Below, in pieces: positions 18,767 through 28,890 of a stretch of 64,000 nucleotides of DNA (its first letter is position 1; each line of letters opens with the position of its first letter). The position numbers and the translations under genes were made by a program. Source of the stretch: an uncultured Verrucomicrobiae bacterium (GTDB lineage: Bacteria > Verrucomicrobiota > Verrucomicrobiia > Limisphaerales > UBA1096); the NCBI GenBank assembly GCA_937770485.1, contig CALJHX010000010.1, positions 1-64,000 on the forward strand, written 5' to 3'. Under the pieces are notes generated by a model. It was given only the letters and a program-made list of their open reading frames with translations, was not told the DNA's origin and did no database searches.

Positions 18767-20092
18767 TCAGTATTTTTGTACCATTTCCCCTGTTTTGATG
18801 CCTGAGAGGATCATTTCAACGGTGCGTTCGACGGCTCCTTCGTTGCTTTGAACCACTTTTCGTGCCGATTCTCCAAGCGCGATCCGCTTGGCCTCATCGC
18901 TGAGCAAATTGTCGATTGCCGACTCAAGGCCGGCTTCATCCGCTACTTGGATTGCGGCGTCATTGGCCAGAAACTTGGATGTGATTTCCTCGAAATTCCC
19001 CATGTTCGGGCCGAACACGATCGGCTTGGCCAAGCCAGCCGGTTCAATCGGGTTTTGGCCGCCCTGCGCCGTGAGGCTTTTGCCTATGAACACGACCGCA
19101 GCCTCCTCGTAAAAATATTTCAACTCGCCGGTGGTGTTAACGAGCAGGCAGTCAAGGCTCCCCTGCTCCCGAGGCGGCGTGTTGCTGCCGATCTCGCTGC
19201 GATAAACAAAACGAACTCCGAGCTTGGCTAGGGCGTCGCCCACTTCACGGCCACGCTCGGCATGGCGCGGCACCAAAACCAGAAACAGATCGGGGTGTTT
19301 TTCGCGCAACCGCCTGACCAATTGTGCAAGGATCACCTCCTCGCCGCTGTGGGTGCTGCCGCCAACGAGCAACGGTGCGCCTTTAGGCACACCCAGGTTT
19401 TGAGTCAGGTTTGAAACGTCCAGCAGACTTTCCCGGCTGATCCCTGTCCCGTCAAATTTACAGCTGCCAAACACGTTAACCGCTTCGTTGTTGCACCCAA
19501 GTTCGACCAGGCGCTTGGCGTCGTGTTCGCTTTGGGCGCCCACACCGGTGAACCCGGCAAAGAACCGACGAAACAAAAAGCGAAACCGGCAATACCCCCT
19601 GAACGACTTTCCGGAGATACGGGTGTTCACGAGGAAGTGTGGGATATTCCGGGACTGCAGACCCCAAAGGAAGTTCGGCCAAATCTCGGCCTCGACGAGC
19701 ACCACCGCCTTGGGCCGGATGGTCGCCAGGGCGCGCCGGACAAATCCCCGGCGATCCATCGGGTAGTAAATCTTGCCAATATCGGCGGGGAGTTTTTTGT
19801 GCAACTCGCTCATCCCCGTCGTGGTGGTGGTGGAGACGACCATCTTAAGGTTGGGCAGGCGAGGCTGAAGAACCTTGATAAGTTGCACGCAAAGGTTCAC
19901 CTCTCCGACACTGACCGCATGCAGCCAAATGACGTCCCGGTTGCTGATGGCCTGCTTTAACTTGGTGGAATACCGGCCCAACCGATCGCCAAAGCCCTTC
20001 CGCCACCCACCACGGCGTCTCATTCTCAAAAAATAGTAGGGCGCTGAAAGAACAAAACAGGCCTCAAAAAGAATGTTATAAATGAATTGCAC
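18767..20092 (-). CDS. waaA: 3-deoxy-D-manno-octulosonic acid (Kdo) transferase
   Basis: A 441-residue GT30 glycosyltransferase that adds Kdo to lipid IV-A at the cytoplasmic face of the inner membrane. It has an N-terminal hydrophobic anchor. [43 protein letters not shown] and [19 protein letters not shown] are all WaaA hallmarks. The gene starts with GTG. Its presence indicates an LPS-bearing outer membrane. A CTTGGCCAAG palindrome lies at 19025-19034. Confidence 0.96.
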   Translation of the reverse strand: MQFIYNILFEACFVLSAPYYFLRMRRRGGWRKGFGDRLGRYSTKLKQAISNRDVIWLHAVSVGEVNLCVQLIKVLQPRLPNLKMVVSTTTTTGMSELHKKLPADIGKIYYPMDRRGFVRRALATIRPKAVVLVEAEIWPNFLWGLQSRNIPHFLVNTRISGKSFRGYCRFRFLFRRFFAGFTGVGAQSEHDAKRLVELGCNNEAVNVFGSCKFDGTGISRESLLDVSNLTQNLGVPKGAPLLVGGSTHSGEEVILAQLVRRLREKHPDLFLVLVPRHAERGREVGDALAKLGVRFVYRSEIGSNTPPREQGSLDCLLVNTTGELKYFYEEAAVVFIGKSLTAQGGQNPIEPAGLAKPIVFGPNMGNFEEITSKFLANDAAIQVADEAGLESAIDNLLSDEAKRIALGESARKVVQSNEGAVERTVEMILSGIKTGEMVQKY

Positions 20093-20301
20093 CCCTCAGC
20101 TTGATCTGTTGCCTCTCGGCCCTCCGTCCAGAACCTATCGTCAGCCTGCCAAGGAACAGGCTTAAATGCAATTTTTTGAAGTTTACAGTGACTTGTAGCG
20201 TATTATGCGTGGTTGAGTAACCGGACAGGCGATGAGAGGGAGTAAAAGGTATTGGATTGAACGTAATCTCGTTACCGTTTACCCTATTTCCCGCTTTTTT
20301 T

Positions 20302-21618
20302 ATGAAAAACATTATTATTGTTGTGCTGCTCTTGGCTGTGGGAGTTTTTGGCTACTTCCAGTGGCAGGATGGCGAGGAACAACCCAACAGCAAAAAAACA
20401 CGGGGTCAAAACCGAGAAACAACTGCCACCATTGAACAACGTGACATCGATTTCGCAGTCCGCGTGGCGGGTGAAATCAGCCCGGCGGATAAGGTTTCCG
20501 TAAGGCCGGAGGTTCCCGGCAAGATCGCTGAGTTGCCGGTGGACATCTCCGACCGCGTGGTCAAGGGCGACCTGCTTTTCCGCCTGGACGACAAGAATCT
20601 CAAGATCGAAATTGATTCCCGCAAAAAGCAGATCGATAGCGCCACGCTTCAATTGGAGCAGGCTAAGAGTGAATTTGAGCGTTCCAAGCAACTTTTCGAG
20701 GAGCAATTGATTTCCACTGAAATCTTTGAACGAGCCGAGGTTAGATACCAGCAGGCCCTCATTTCGCGTGACCGCTCCCAGAATGATTATCAACTCTCAC
20801 TCGAGAAAATTTCGAAAACCAGTGTTCTTGCCCCCTTCGACTGCACCGTGCTATCCCGACCGGTGTCGATCGGCCAGGCGGTATCCGGCACGGGAGGCCA
20901 AAGTTCCGGCACCGAGGTGATGGAGATTGCCGATCTGAATAACCTCATCATCCAGGCACATGTCAACCAGGCAGACGTGGCGCGCATGAACAAGGAACAA
21001 AAGGTGAAAATAGAGATTGAGGCCATCACAGACCTCGTCATCGAAGGTATCGTCGAGCGGATAGCGCCACAGGCGACTATCCGTAACAGCATCAAGGGCT
21101 TCTCCACACGCATCAAATTGCTGACCAGCAACACGGATATCATCCCGGGTATGACCGCCAGCATCAACATCCCTGTCGCCTCGGCGGACAATGTCGTTGC
21201 TGCGCCGCTGGCCGCTATTTCCACCGAGCGCAATGAGACAGAACAGCGCACCGAGATTTTTGCCTATGTGAAAAACGGTGAAGTTTTTGACAAGACAATG
21301 CTCGACATCGGCGTGAACGATTTGTACCACACTGAAGTCGTCCGCGGATTGAAGGTCGGGGATGTCGTCGCCCTTGAAAAACCTGACGACGACAAAATCG
21401 GGGAAACGATCTCGCTTGATGGCAAAGTTGTCGCCAAGTCCGAACCCGAGAAAAACTCGCTCGTCGAGAAGTACGACAAAAACGGGGACGGCAAACTGGA
21501 TCGCGAAGAAATGCAAACCGCTATGGCAAGCATGACCGACGAAGAAAAGAAAAAAATGCGTACACAGATGCTGAAACGATACGGCGGACGCAAAGGCGGC
21601 TCAAAAGGTCCTCGCTAA
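20302..21618 (+). CDS. HlyD-like periplasmic adaptor with C-terminal EF-hand
   Basis: A 438-residue membrane-fusion protein, the adaptor of the MacAB-like exporter encoded next to it. Residues 1-20 are an N-terminal anchor. VRPEVPGKIAELPVDISDRV and LAPFDCTVLSRPVSIGQAV are the split lipoyl halves flanking a coiled-coil hairpin (about residues 95-175). Beta-barrel and membrane-proximal domains follow. Residues 392-403 read DKNGDGKLDREE, a complete EF-hand calcium loop, then a Lys/Arg-rich tail. The EF-hand is unusual for this family. I chose ATG 20302 (MKNIIIVVLL) over 20257 because it starts a clean signal anchor. The ATPase gene follows 7 bases later. Confidence 0.88.
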   Translation: MKNIIIVVLLLAVGVFGYFQWQDGEEQPNSKKTRGQNRETTATIEQRDIDFAVRVAGEISPADKVSVRPEVPGKIAELPVDISDRVVKGDLLFRLDDKNLKIEIDSRKKQIDSATLQLEQAKSEFERSKQLFEEQLISTEIFERAEVRYQQALISRDRSQNDYQLSLEKISKTSVLAPFDCTVLSRPVSIGQAVSGTGGQSSGTEVMEIADLNNLIIQAHVNQADVARMNKEQKVKIEIEAITDLVIEGIVERIAPQATIRNSIKGFSTRIKLLTSNTDIIPGMTASINIPVASADNVVAAPLAAISTERNETEQRTEIFAYVKNGEVFDKTMLDIGVNDLYHTEVVRGLKVGDVVALEKPDDDKIGETISLDGKVVAKSEPEKNSLVEKYDKNGDGKLDREEMQTAMASMTDEEKKKMRTQMLKRYGGRKGGSKGPR

Positions 21619-21625
21619 AAGCCCT

Positions 21626-22369
21626 ATGGCCCTCCTCGAACTCAGGGACATCCACAAAACCTACCATCTCGGCGGCGAAACCATCCGGGCGCTTGACGGC
21701 GTGTCACTGGACATCGACTCGGGCGAGTTCATCTCGATTATCGGTCCGTCCGGCAGCGGCAAATCGACCTTGATGCACATCCTCGGCTGCCTAGACTCAC
21801 CCACTTCCGGCACACTCATGATGGATAACACGATGATCCACGACGCCTCCTCCCGTCAACTGGCTTCCATCCGGAACAAAAAAATCGGTTTTGTTTTTCA
21901 GTTTTTCAATCTTCTGCCCAAGTTGACTGTTCGGCAAAATGTCGAGCTGCCGATGATTTACAGTGGCCACAGCAGCAAGGAGCGGCGCGAGCGCGCCATG
22001 ACTGCGCTGCGCCGTGTCAACATGGAAGATCGCAGCAAGCATCGCCCGTCGCAGTTATCCGGCGGCCAGCAGCAGCGCACTGCCATAGCCCGAGCGTTGG
22101 TAAACGATCCGCGCATCATTTTCGCTGACGAACCGACCGGCAACCTCGACTCGCATACTGGCGAGTTGATTCTCGAGATGTTCGACCAACTCCACAATGA
22201 GGGCCGCACGGTGATGCTTGTCACACACGATCCAGAGATCGCAGCCGTGACGCCGCGGCGTATTGAGATTCGCGACGGCAAAATCGCCAACGAGGCCGAC
22301 CCCACGCTGGCAGGCAAGGCGCCTCGGTTTGAGCAGATCATAAAAGCTGAATCGAAGGCAACGACCTAG
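21626..22369 (+). CDS. MacB/LolD-like ABC transporter ATPase
   Basis: A 247-residue ATPase. Walker A GPSGSGKSTLMHILG, Q-loop FVFQFFNLLPKLTV, signature LSGGQQQR, Walker B IIFADEPTGNLDS and H-loop VTHDPE are all intact. It is closest to the MacB/LolD group, which energises mechanotransmission by FtsX-type permeases. It belongs to the adaptor-ATPase-permease-permease set at 20302-25171. Substrate unknown: candidates are peptides, macrolide-like compounds or lipids. Confidence 0.94.
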   Translation: MALLELRDIHKTYHLGGETIRALDGVSLDIDSGEFISIIGPSGSGKSTLMHILGCLDSPTSGTLMMDNTMIHDASSRQLASIRNKKIGFVFQFFNLLPKLTVRQNVELPMIYSGHSSKERRERAMTALRRVNMEDRSKHRPSQLSGGQQQRTAIARALVNDPRIIFADEPTGNLDSHTGELILEMFDQLHNEGRTVMLVTHDPEIAAVTPRRIEIRDGKIANEADPTLAGKAPRFEQIIKAESKATT

Positions 22370-22378
22370 TTTTTCGGG

Positions 22379-23758
22379 ATGAATTTCGGGACGGTTATCC
22401 AGAGCGGCATCAAGGAAATCGGGGCGCACTGGTTCCGGTCATTGCTGACCATGTTCGGAGTCATCTGCGGTGTCGCCAGCCTCGTGACAATGGCCTCGTT
22501 CATAAAAGGAAAAGAAAACCTTCTGCGAGAGTCACTGGCCGAAACCGGCGGGCTTGAGAAAATAACTGTGGAGTCCGAAGACGACCTACCGGACTACCAA
22601 AAGCATCTCGAAGGCGAAGCCAAAGGCGTCACTCTCAAGGACGTGTACGCGCTGCAAGCCGGCGCGCCGATGGTTCACGACATCACGCCGTCCATAAACA
22701 AAAGCCGCTACAGGGGCTACCTGCGGGTGAGTCGCAAGGGTCGCGGGGCGCGGCCGTGGATGTTGCAGGGCACTTGGCCAACCGCGCTGGAAATACAAGA
22801 ACACGAGATCGAGCACGGCCGGATGTTCACGATGATGGACGATCTACTGTCCAACAACGTCTGCGTCATCGGCACGGAAATACGCAACTCTCTTTTCGAC
22901 GAAGTTGATGACCAGGGCGAAACGATCATCCCGATTGGCGAGCGCATCCTGATCAACTATGTGCCGTTCACCATCGTGGGTATGTTCAGGGAATACATGA
23001 GCGACGAGGACCGTAAAAAGAAGGAGGCCGCCAAGGCTTCCGGGGAAACCCGGAGTCTCCGGAATATTTTCTCGCGCGGGTCGGACAGCAACACCCGCCG
23101 AACCCAATTTATTTACTACCAGAAAAACAACGCCATCATGGTGCCGCTCAACACCCTCGTGGCGAAGCTCGATTCCAGCTATGAGACCGGCAGTAAACTC
23201 GATCGAAAGCTGTCCGAAATCACGATGAAAATCGAGGATGTGTCACTGCTCTCGACATCGCTGCAACAGGTTCGTAACGTGCTGATGCGAACTCACAAGG
23301 GGTTGGAGGATTTCGAGTTCGAGACACAGGAGGAGTTCGCCGACGACATCACGCTAGCCATCTACAACGAGCGTATCAGTGGCATGTTCATCGCCGGAAT
23401 ATGCCTTTTGATCGGCGGGATCGGCATCATCAATATTATGCTCTCGAGCATCTCCGAGCGTGTGAGAGAGATCGGCATCCGAAAATCTGTCGGCGCAACC
23501 TCGATGGACGTTTTCACCCAAATCCTGATCGAGAGCGTAGTGCTGGCCGTGGCGGGCGGCTTGGCCGGACTGGCCATCTCTCCCATACTTGTAAACACTC
23601 TAGCCAGCTTGGCGGACGACTCCACGCCGCCGATCATGACGACTCAGGCCATGCTCATTGCGTTTGGTTTCAGCGTGCTTATCGGTAGCTTGGCGGGGCT
23701 GTTCCCAGCGATCAAGGCGGCCAAGCTGAATCCAATCCAGGCGTTACGCTACGACTGA
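22379..23758 (+). CDS. MacB-like FtsX-family permease (first copy)
   Basis: A 459-residue permease with one N-terminal membrane helix (about 22-42), a large periplasmic MacB_PCD domain (about 45-320) and three C-terminal helices. GGIGIINIMLSSISERVREIGIRKSVGA is represented by its characteristic GIGIINIML and REIGIRKSVGA motifs, and it ends NPIQALRYD, as MacB permeases do. It lies 9 bases after the ATPase gene and 6 before a paralogue, so the transporter is probably a heterodimer. Confidence 0.93.
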   Translation: MNFGTVIQSGIKEIGAHWFRSLLTMFGVICGVASLVTMASFIKGKENLLRESLAETGGLEKITVESEDDLPDYQKHLEGEAKGVTLKDVYALQAGAPMVHDITPSINKSRYRGYLRVSRKGRGARPWMLQGTWPTALEIQEHEIEHGRMFTMMDDLLSNNVCVIGTEIRNSLFDEVDDQGETIIPIGERILINYVPFTIVGMFREYMSDEDRKKKEAAKASGETRSLRNIFSRGSDSNTRRTQFIYYQKNNAIMVPLNTLVAKLDSSYETGSKLDRKLSEITMKIEDVSLLSTSLQQVRNVLMRTHKGLEDFEFETQEEFADDITLAIYNERISGMFIAGICLLIGGIGIINIMLSSISERVREIGIRKSVGATSMDVFTQILIESVVLAVAGGLAGLAISPILVNTLASLADDSTPPIMTTQAMLIAFGFSVLIGSLAGLFPAIKAAKLNPIQALRYD

Positions 23759-23764
23759 CCTTCC

Positions 23765-25171
23765 ATGATCCTCATCAACACAGTCACCATCGGTCTACGT
23801 GAAATCGGATCACATTGGTTCCGGTCACTATTGACAATCATTGGCGTCGTGTTGGGAATCGTGAGCCTCGTCACCATGTCCGCGATTGTTCAAGGCATGG
23901 AGAATGCGATGAAAGAGCGCATGGTCGCCTACGGCGGCGCGGACAAAATCAACATCGACCAAGAGGACCCGCCCGACTATCAGGAACATAAGCGTGACTA
24001 CTCTCCTGGCATCACCGTGCAGGACGCCTACGCGCTCAAGCGCAACGCCACCCTGCTCAAGGTCGTCTCGCCGGAGATGTATGTTTCGCGCGCACGCGCC
24101 ACCTACCGGGACAAACGAGCTTACGTCTCCTCATTCATGGGTGTGTGGGAGGATGTCATGGAACTGGAAGCGCACGTCATCAAGTTTGGGAGGTTTTTTC
24201 ATCCGCTCGAGGATTTGCAGGCCAAGAACGTCTGCGTCATCGGTGCAGATATCCGGGATCAACTTTTTGGAGTAACGGCCCCCGGCGGCGAACCTCTCAA
24301 CCCGGTCGGCAAATCCATCAACATCAACTTCCGGCCGTTCACCATCGTCGGCATGTACGAGCGAATGGAGAGCGAAGCGGACCGAAAAAAACGCGAGTAC
24401 AAACTCGCCATGCAGAACACGCGGAGCGGCCCCAAACGCGAGTCGTCATTCTACTCACGTGGCAGTCGTTACTGGCGTAAAAACAACACCATCCACATTC
24501 CCCTCAACACGATGTGGATGAAGTTCCGCATGGCCTCAGCCAGCACTTCGTCCTCGTCCAGCCGGTTCTCGAACCAATCCTCCAGTTCATCCGAGCCGAC
24601 TGTTTACGTGCCCGACCCCACGCTGAGCGACTTCGATGTCAAGGTCGTCGACCACGAGTTGATGGACAAGGCGCTCGCGCAGATTCGTAATATAATGATC
24701 CAGACACACAACGGCATTGAGGACTTCGGATTCCAGACACAGGAGAGCGCCATCACCAACATCAACCAGCGTCTAGCCAACGCTAAGATCATCCGGGGCA
24801 TCATCGCCGCACTAAGCCTGATCGTCGGCGGCGTCGGGATCATGAACATCATGCTCGCGAGCATCAACGAGCGCATCCGCGAGATCGGCACCTTCAAGGC
24901 CATGGGAGCCACAGGCCTCGTCGTATTCCTGCAGATCATCATGGAGAGCCTTAGCCTTGCCCTGATCGGCGGCTTGGCCGGCATCCCCGCCTCGTACGGC
25001 GCCGTGTGGATCCTGACTGAACTTCTCCCGAACGAAAACACGCCGATCATCACCGCCCAGGCCCTGATGATCGGCGTGGCTTTTAGCGCCTGCGTTGGCC
25101 TGCTCGCCGGCCTGTTCCCCGCTTTCAAGGCCTCCCGCCTCGATCCCATCGAGGCGCTGCGCTACGAGTAG
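23765..25171 (+). CDS. MacB-like FtsX-family permease (second copy)
   Basis: A 468-residue paralogue of the preceding gene with the same layout. It has the N-terminal HWFRSLLTIIGVVLGIVSL, a periplasmic domain, then GGVGIMNIMLASINERIREI and a C-terminal DPIEALRYE. A Ser-rich stretch near residues 258-278 is specific to this copy. The two permeases without an ATPase domain, plus one ATPase and one adaptor, make a complete MacAB-like exporter. A CTTGGCCAAG palindrome begins at 25172, immediately after the stop. Confidence 0.93.
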   Translation: MILINTVTIGLREIGSHWFRSLLTIIGVVLGIVSLVTMSAIVQGMENAMKERMVAYGGADKINIDQEDPPDYQEHKRDYSPGITVQDAYALKRNATLLKVVSPEMYVSRARATYRDKRAYVSSFMGVWEDVMELEAHVIKFGRFFHPLEDLQAKNVCVIGADIRDQLFGVTAPGGEPLNPVGKSININFRPFTIVGMYERMESEADRKKREYKLAMQNTRSGPKRESSFYSRGSRYWRKNNTIHIPLNTMWMKFRMASASTSSSSSRFSNQSSSSSEPTVYVPDPTLSDFDVKVVDHELMDKALAQIRNIMIQTHNGIEDFGFQTQESAITNINQRLANAKIIRGIIAALSLIVGGVGIMNIMLASINERIREIGTFKAMGATGLVVFLQIIMESLSLALIGGLAGIPASYGAVWILTELLPNENTPIITAQALMIGVAFSACVGLLAGLFPAFKASRLDPIEALRYE

Positions 25172-25209
25172 CTTGGCCAAGCTATTTCAACTTTGACTTT
25201 CCCTCTGTA

Positions 25210-25544
25210 TTAATCCCGCTTCCGCTTGGATTTTGTGTCGTTGTCCTCGTCATCACGGTCCCGGTCATCACGGTCCCGGTCATCGTCGCGATCGTGGTCA
25301 TGGCCAAACAATGCTTCAGAGGTCGAAGACACCGCTTTTTCGGGAATGTCTAGTGTGGCGTTAAACGCCTTGCGGGTGGATTCGAATGGGTGAAACGGGG
25401 CACAATGACGAAGCCTGTCATCCGGAAGGGATACTTGATCACTTTACCTGTAAGGCTCTCGTGATCCCGGTGATGATTATGATACCCGCAGCCAACAGTG
25501 ACCAACGCGGCCACCATAGTGAATAGAATGGATTGAGTTTTCAT
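25210..25544 (-). pseudogene. small lipoprotein with Asp/Arg-rich tail, frameshifted
   Basis: The ATG at 25544 starts a lipoprotein (MKTQSILFTMVAALVTVGCG) whose frame ends early at about 25350. Adding one C to the coding-strand C4 run (plus strand GGGG, 25397-25400) continues the protein as PPFHPFESTRKAFNATLD, then into a tail of HDHDRDDDRDRDDRDRDDE, ending at TAA 25210. The restored product would be about 111 residues. The tail is built partly from a 15-bp tandem repeat. It may be real inactivation, a phase-variable tract or a sequencing error. Function unknown. Confidence 0.6.
25251..25280. repeat. two tandem copies of a 15-bp repeat
   Basis: CATCACGGTCCCGGT occurs twice in direct succession (25251-25265 and 25266-25280). 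On the minus strand it encodes the repeating Asp/Arg tail of the frameshifted lipoprotein. Confidence 0.85.
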
Positions 25545-25686
25545 TTTTATTAGTGATCCGCCAGCCGCCAGCCAGAAGTTTATAAGTTATACACAAATTT
25601 AATTCATTGTGTCACACCATGCCTCCGGTCATGTCAACGGCGTAGCCTTGTGAAATGGCTGCCGAGCTTCCATCATTGGCCAAGCG

Positions 25687-27420
25687 GTGAGCGACCACAC
25701 CAAAATCCATCCGGCCATTGATCCTGCCCAACTCCAGCGGCTTTATCAGGTAAGCAAGGTCATCCACTCGACCCTCGACCAGCAGGAGGCCCTTGGGCTC
25801 ATCGTGTGCGAGGCGGTTGACCTCGTAGGTGCCACCACCGGCTCGGTCGTGCTCATCAACCCCACCGACAGGTTGCTCGAGATACAGGCCGCGCACGGGC
25901 TGCCGGACGGCTCCTCGAAATTCAAGCTGCGCATCGGCGAAGGCATCACCGGCTGGGTGGCCCAACAAGGCAAAATGGCTCTCGTGCCGGATGTGCGAGA
26001 GGACCCCCGCTACGTCCAAATTCACGGTCACACACGCTCCGAATTGGCCGTGCCGCTAGAGGTCAACGGCTCCATTTGCGGCGTGATCAATGTGGATTCT
26101 GACCAGCTCAACGCCTTTTCCGAAACCGACCAGGCGCTACTGTCTGAGTTGGCCAGCCAAGCGGCCACAGTCATTCACAACGCCTTCCTTTACGAGCGGT
26201 CTCGCATCCGGGCCGATCTGTTCGAGTCGCTCATCACCGTCGGCCAGGCGATCAACTCCGCCGTTGATCTCGACGATGCACTGACCGCCATCACCCGCGA
26301 GGCGTGCAACCTGATGAGCGCCCGGACCAGCGCGCTGCAACTCCTCGACGAGAGCGGCGACCTGTTGGCCCTCGGTGCCTCGCACGGCGCCGGGGAAGCC
26401 TACCTCAACAAGCCGGACGTCGTCGTGTCCGACAGCTTTCTCGGCTCGGTTGTGCACCGCATGAGGCCACTGCAGATCGAGAATATCCAAACCTCCAACG
26501 CCTACCAGCAGCAGAACATGGCGCGCGAGGAGGGGCTTGTCGCCCTGTTAAGTGTGCCGCTGGTTTTCCGCGGGAGCGCCATCGGCACGCTCAACATTTA
26601 CAAGGCCGTCGCCTACGTTTTCTCCAATGACGAAATCCGCATCGCCATGGCACTGGCCGAGTTGTCCGCCATCGCCATCGAGAAGGCGCGGCTGCTCGAC
26701 CGCATCGTCGAGTCGGAGGAATTGCTTCGGCAAAACGAAAAACTCTCCGCGCTTGGCCTGCTCGCCGGCGAGGTGGCGCACGAGATCCGCAATCCTCTCA
26801 CCGTCCTCAAGATGCTGTACCACTCGCTTGGTCTCGAGTTTCCGGCAGACGATCCACGCGCCGAGGACGTGCGAATCATGGGCGAAAAAATGGATCACCT
26901 CAACACCATCGTCGAGCAGATCCTCACCTTCGCCCGCAACGCCGAACCGCAACTCCAACCCACCGACGTCAACAAACTAATCAACGACCTGCGCATCCTC
27001 GTGCGCCGAAAAATCGCACAGCAAAAAGTCGAGTTGGAAACGCGCTTGGCCAAGGCCCTTCCGCAGATCCGTGCGGATGCGCCACAACTGAGTCAGGTGT
27101 TTTTGAATCTCACCCTCAACGCGCTGGAGGCCATGCCGGATGGCGGCCGCCTAGCCATCGAGACGCGGGCCATCCACCTGCCGAAGTCGGCGCCGGAGCC
27201 GACTTACATCCGCATCGAGTTCACCGACACTGGCTGTGGGATGGACGCCGAGACGCGCGAGCGCGCCTTCACTTCGTTGCTCAACACCAGCAAGCCGGGC
27301 GGCACCGGCCTTGGCCTGGCCATCGTCGGGCGCATTGTCGAGTCCCACGCCGGCCGCATCAAGATCAAGCAAAGCCCCACCGGCACCACCTTCAGCATCC
27401 TCCTGCCGGCGGCCGGTTAG
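25687..27420 (+). CDS. GAF-domain sensor histidine kinase (NtrB-like core)
   Basis: A 577-residue soluble kinase beginning with GTG. Two GAF domains (about 20-165 and 175-330) precede a coiled linker and the kinase core. The phosphoacceptor is His365 in LLAGEVAHEIRNPLTVLKML. The N-box is NLTLNALEAMPDGG, the G1 box DTGCGMD and the G2 box GGTGLGLAIVGRIVESH. There are no membrane segments, so it senses an intracellular ligand or partner. No response regulator is adjacent, making it an orphan. A CTTGGCCAAG palindrome lies at 27045-27054. Confidence 0.93.
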   Translation: MSDHTKIHPAIDPAQLQRLYQVSKVIHSTLDQQEALGLIVCEAVDLVGATTGSVVLINPTDRLLEIQAAHGLPDGSSKFKLRIGEGITGWVAQQGKMALVPDVREDPRYVQIHGHTRSELAVPLEVNGSICGVINVDSDQLNAFSETDQALLSELASQAATVIHNAFLYERSRIRADLFESLITVGQAINSAVDLDDALTAITREACNLMSARTSALQLLDESGDLLALGASHGAGEAYLNKPDVVVSDSFLGSVVHRMRPLQIENIQTSNAYQQQNMAREEGLVALLSVPLVFRGSAIGTLNIYKAVAYVFSNDEIRIAMALAELSAIAIEKARLLDRIVESEELLRQNEKLSALGLLAGEVAHEIRNPLTVLKMLYHSLGLEFPADDPRAEDVRIMGEKMDHLNTIVEQILTFARNAEPQLQPTDVNKLINDLRILVRRKIAQQKVELETRLAKALPQIRADAPQLSQVFLNLTLNALEAMPDGGRLAIETRAIHLPKSAPEPTYIRIEFTDTGCGMDAETRERAFTSLLNTSKPGGTGLGLAIVGRIVESHAGRIKIKQSPTGTTFSILLPAAG

Positions 27421-27494
27421 CAGCTGCGCTTGGCCGAGTGATCCTAATGCCCCCGGCGGCGCGCTGGAACAACACGCCCTACCTGCCGCTTTGC

Positions 27495-28847
27495 CTAGGC
27501 GAAGCGAGTTCTGCCCGGGACGGGGATGGTGTAGCGGCCGTCTTCGTCCGGCAGGGTCGGCGGAGCCGCCTCCCAGCCAAGCACTTCCGGCATGGTGTTT
27601 TCCTCGGAGTTCAACGCCTCATCAGCGGTGACCATTTTGCCGGAATAGGTGGCCATGCGGCCCATCACGGAAGTCAGCGTGCTGTGTGCGCCGTAGAAGG
27701 CCTCGTTGTACGGCTTGTCGTTTCGGATGGCGTCAAACAGGTCGTCGTGCTCCTGCTGGTACGGGTTTTTGCCGCCACCGGAGAAGCGCCAGGTTTGTTT
27801 CCCATCATTGCCGGACAATGCATGCGGACCGCTCACGGTCGCCCGGCCCTTGGTACCCTGCACGTGCTCGGACACGCTGTTCCAGCAGTTGCGGATGTGG
27901 CGGCATTGGCTGAACATGTAGCTGCCATCCGGGTATTTGTACTCGACGGCGTGGTGGTCAAAAATCTCGCCGTGATCGATGCCGGTACGAACCTCGCGGC
28001 CTCCCAGTCCCTGGCAACTCGCCGGATGGGTGCCCTTAACCCAGTTGATGACGTCGAGATTGTGGATGTGCTGCTCATCGATGTGGTCGCCGCACAGCCA
28101 GACGAAGTAGTACCAGTTGCGCATCTGGTATTCCATCTCGGTGAGCTTGCGTCCAGCTCTCTGCTCAAAGCCCTTGCGGTCACGCACCCAGACACCGCCG
28201 CCGTTCCAGTAGGCGCGTGCGGAGACGATATCGCCGATGGCTCCGTCCTGAATGCGCTTGATGACTTCCTGATAGCCAAGCTGATGGTGGCGCTGCAGGC
28301 CAACGCCGACCTTGAGGTTTTTCTTCTTGGCCTCCGCGGCGGCGGCCAATACTTGGCGGACACCCTTGCCGTCGACGGCCACCGGCTTCTCCATGAAGAC
28401 GTTCTTGCCCTGCTTGATCGCCTCGGCAAAGTGGATCGGCCGAAAGCCCGGAGGCGTCGCCAGTATCACCATGTCGGCCATGCTGATGGCTTTTTTGTAG
28501 GCATCGAAACCGATGAACTTATTCTCCTCTTTCACGTCCGCTTTCAGGCCGTGATTTTTTTGTAATCCCTTGAGGCTGCCGTCCATGCGATCCTTGAAGG
28601 CATCGGCCATGGCGACGAGCTTGACGTCGCCCGCGGTGCTGAGTGCCTGGTTGGCCGCTCCGGAGCCACGGCCGCCGCAGCCGACCAGCGCCACCTTGAT
28701 CGTGTCACTGGACTGGGCGAACGCGCCGCGCTCGATGGACAGGCTGCCCAACGCCACCGCACTGCCGGCGATCGCTGAACTGGACTTGAGGAAACCACGG
28801 CGATCCAGCCGTGAGTCGTTTTTTTGAGTATTCTTGTTGTGTTTCAT
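27495..28847 (-). CDS. Tat-exported Gfo/Idh/MocA-family oxidoreductase
   Basis: A 450-residue NAD(P)-dependent oxidoreductase of the kind common in Verrucomicrobia and Planctomycetes, presumably acting on sugars or cyclitols outside the cytoplasm. The N-terminus has a Tat motif (DRRGFLKSS) and a hydrophobic stretch. The Rossmann motif is VALVGCGGRGSGAANQA, then EKPVAVDGKGVRQVL with the conserved EKP, and GDHIDEQHIHNLDVINW carries the catalytic-region His residues. I chose ATG 28847 over 28904 because it sits just before the Tat motif. It lies 43 bases downstream of the cytochrome/FGE gene. Confidence 0.9.
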   Translation of the reverse strand: MKHNKNTQKNDSRLDRRGFLKSSSAIAGSAVALGSLSIERGAFAQSSDTIKVALVGCGGRGSGAANQALSTAGDVKLVAMADAFKDRMDGSLKGLQKNHGLKADVKEENKFIGFDAYKKAISMADMVILATPPGFRPIHFAEAIKQGKNVFMEKPVAVDGKGVRQVLAAAAEAKKKNLKVGVGLQRHHQLGYQEVIKRIQDGAIGDIVSARAYWNGGGVWVRDRKGFEQRAGRKLTEMEYQMRNWYYFVWLCGDHIDEQHIHNLDVINWVKGTHPASCQGLGGREVRTGIDHGEIFDHHAVEYKYPDGSYMFSQCRHIRNCWNSVSEHVQGTKGRATVSGPHALSGNDGKQTWRFSGGGKNPYQQEHDDLFDAIRNDKPYNEAFYGAHSTLTSVMGRMATYSGKMVTADEALNSEENTMPEVLGWEAAPPTLPDEDGRYTIPVPGRTRFA

Positions 28848-28890
28848 TAGACGGCTTTTGTTCAAAATTGGAAAGGAACCGGTGGGCAGT

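Noticed and set aside
20143..20162. Inverted repeat AGCCTG/CAGGCT between waaA and the adaptor gene as terminator
   Set aside because: The stem is only six pairs, the T run begins well downstream, and both neighbours are transcribed away from it.
20076..20312. 78-codon minus-strand frame upstream of waaA
   Set aside because: It covers the divergent intergenic region and the adaptor start; no ribosome site and no plausible protein character.
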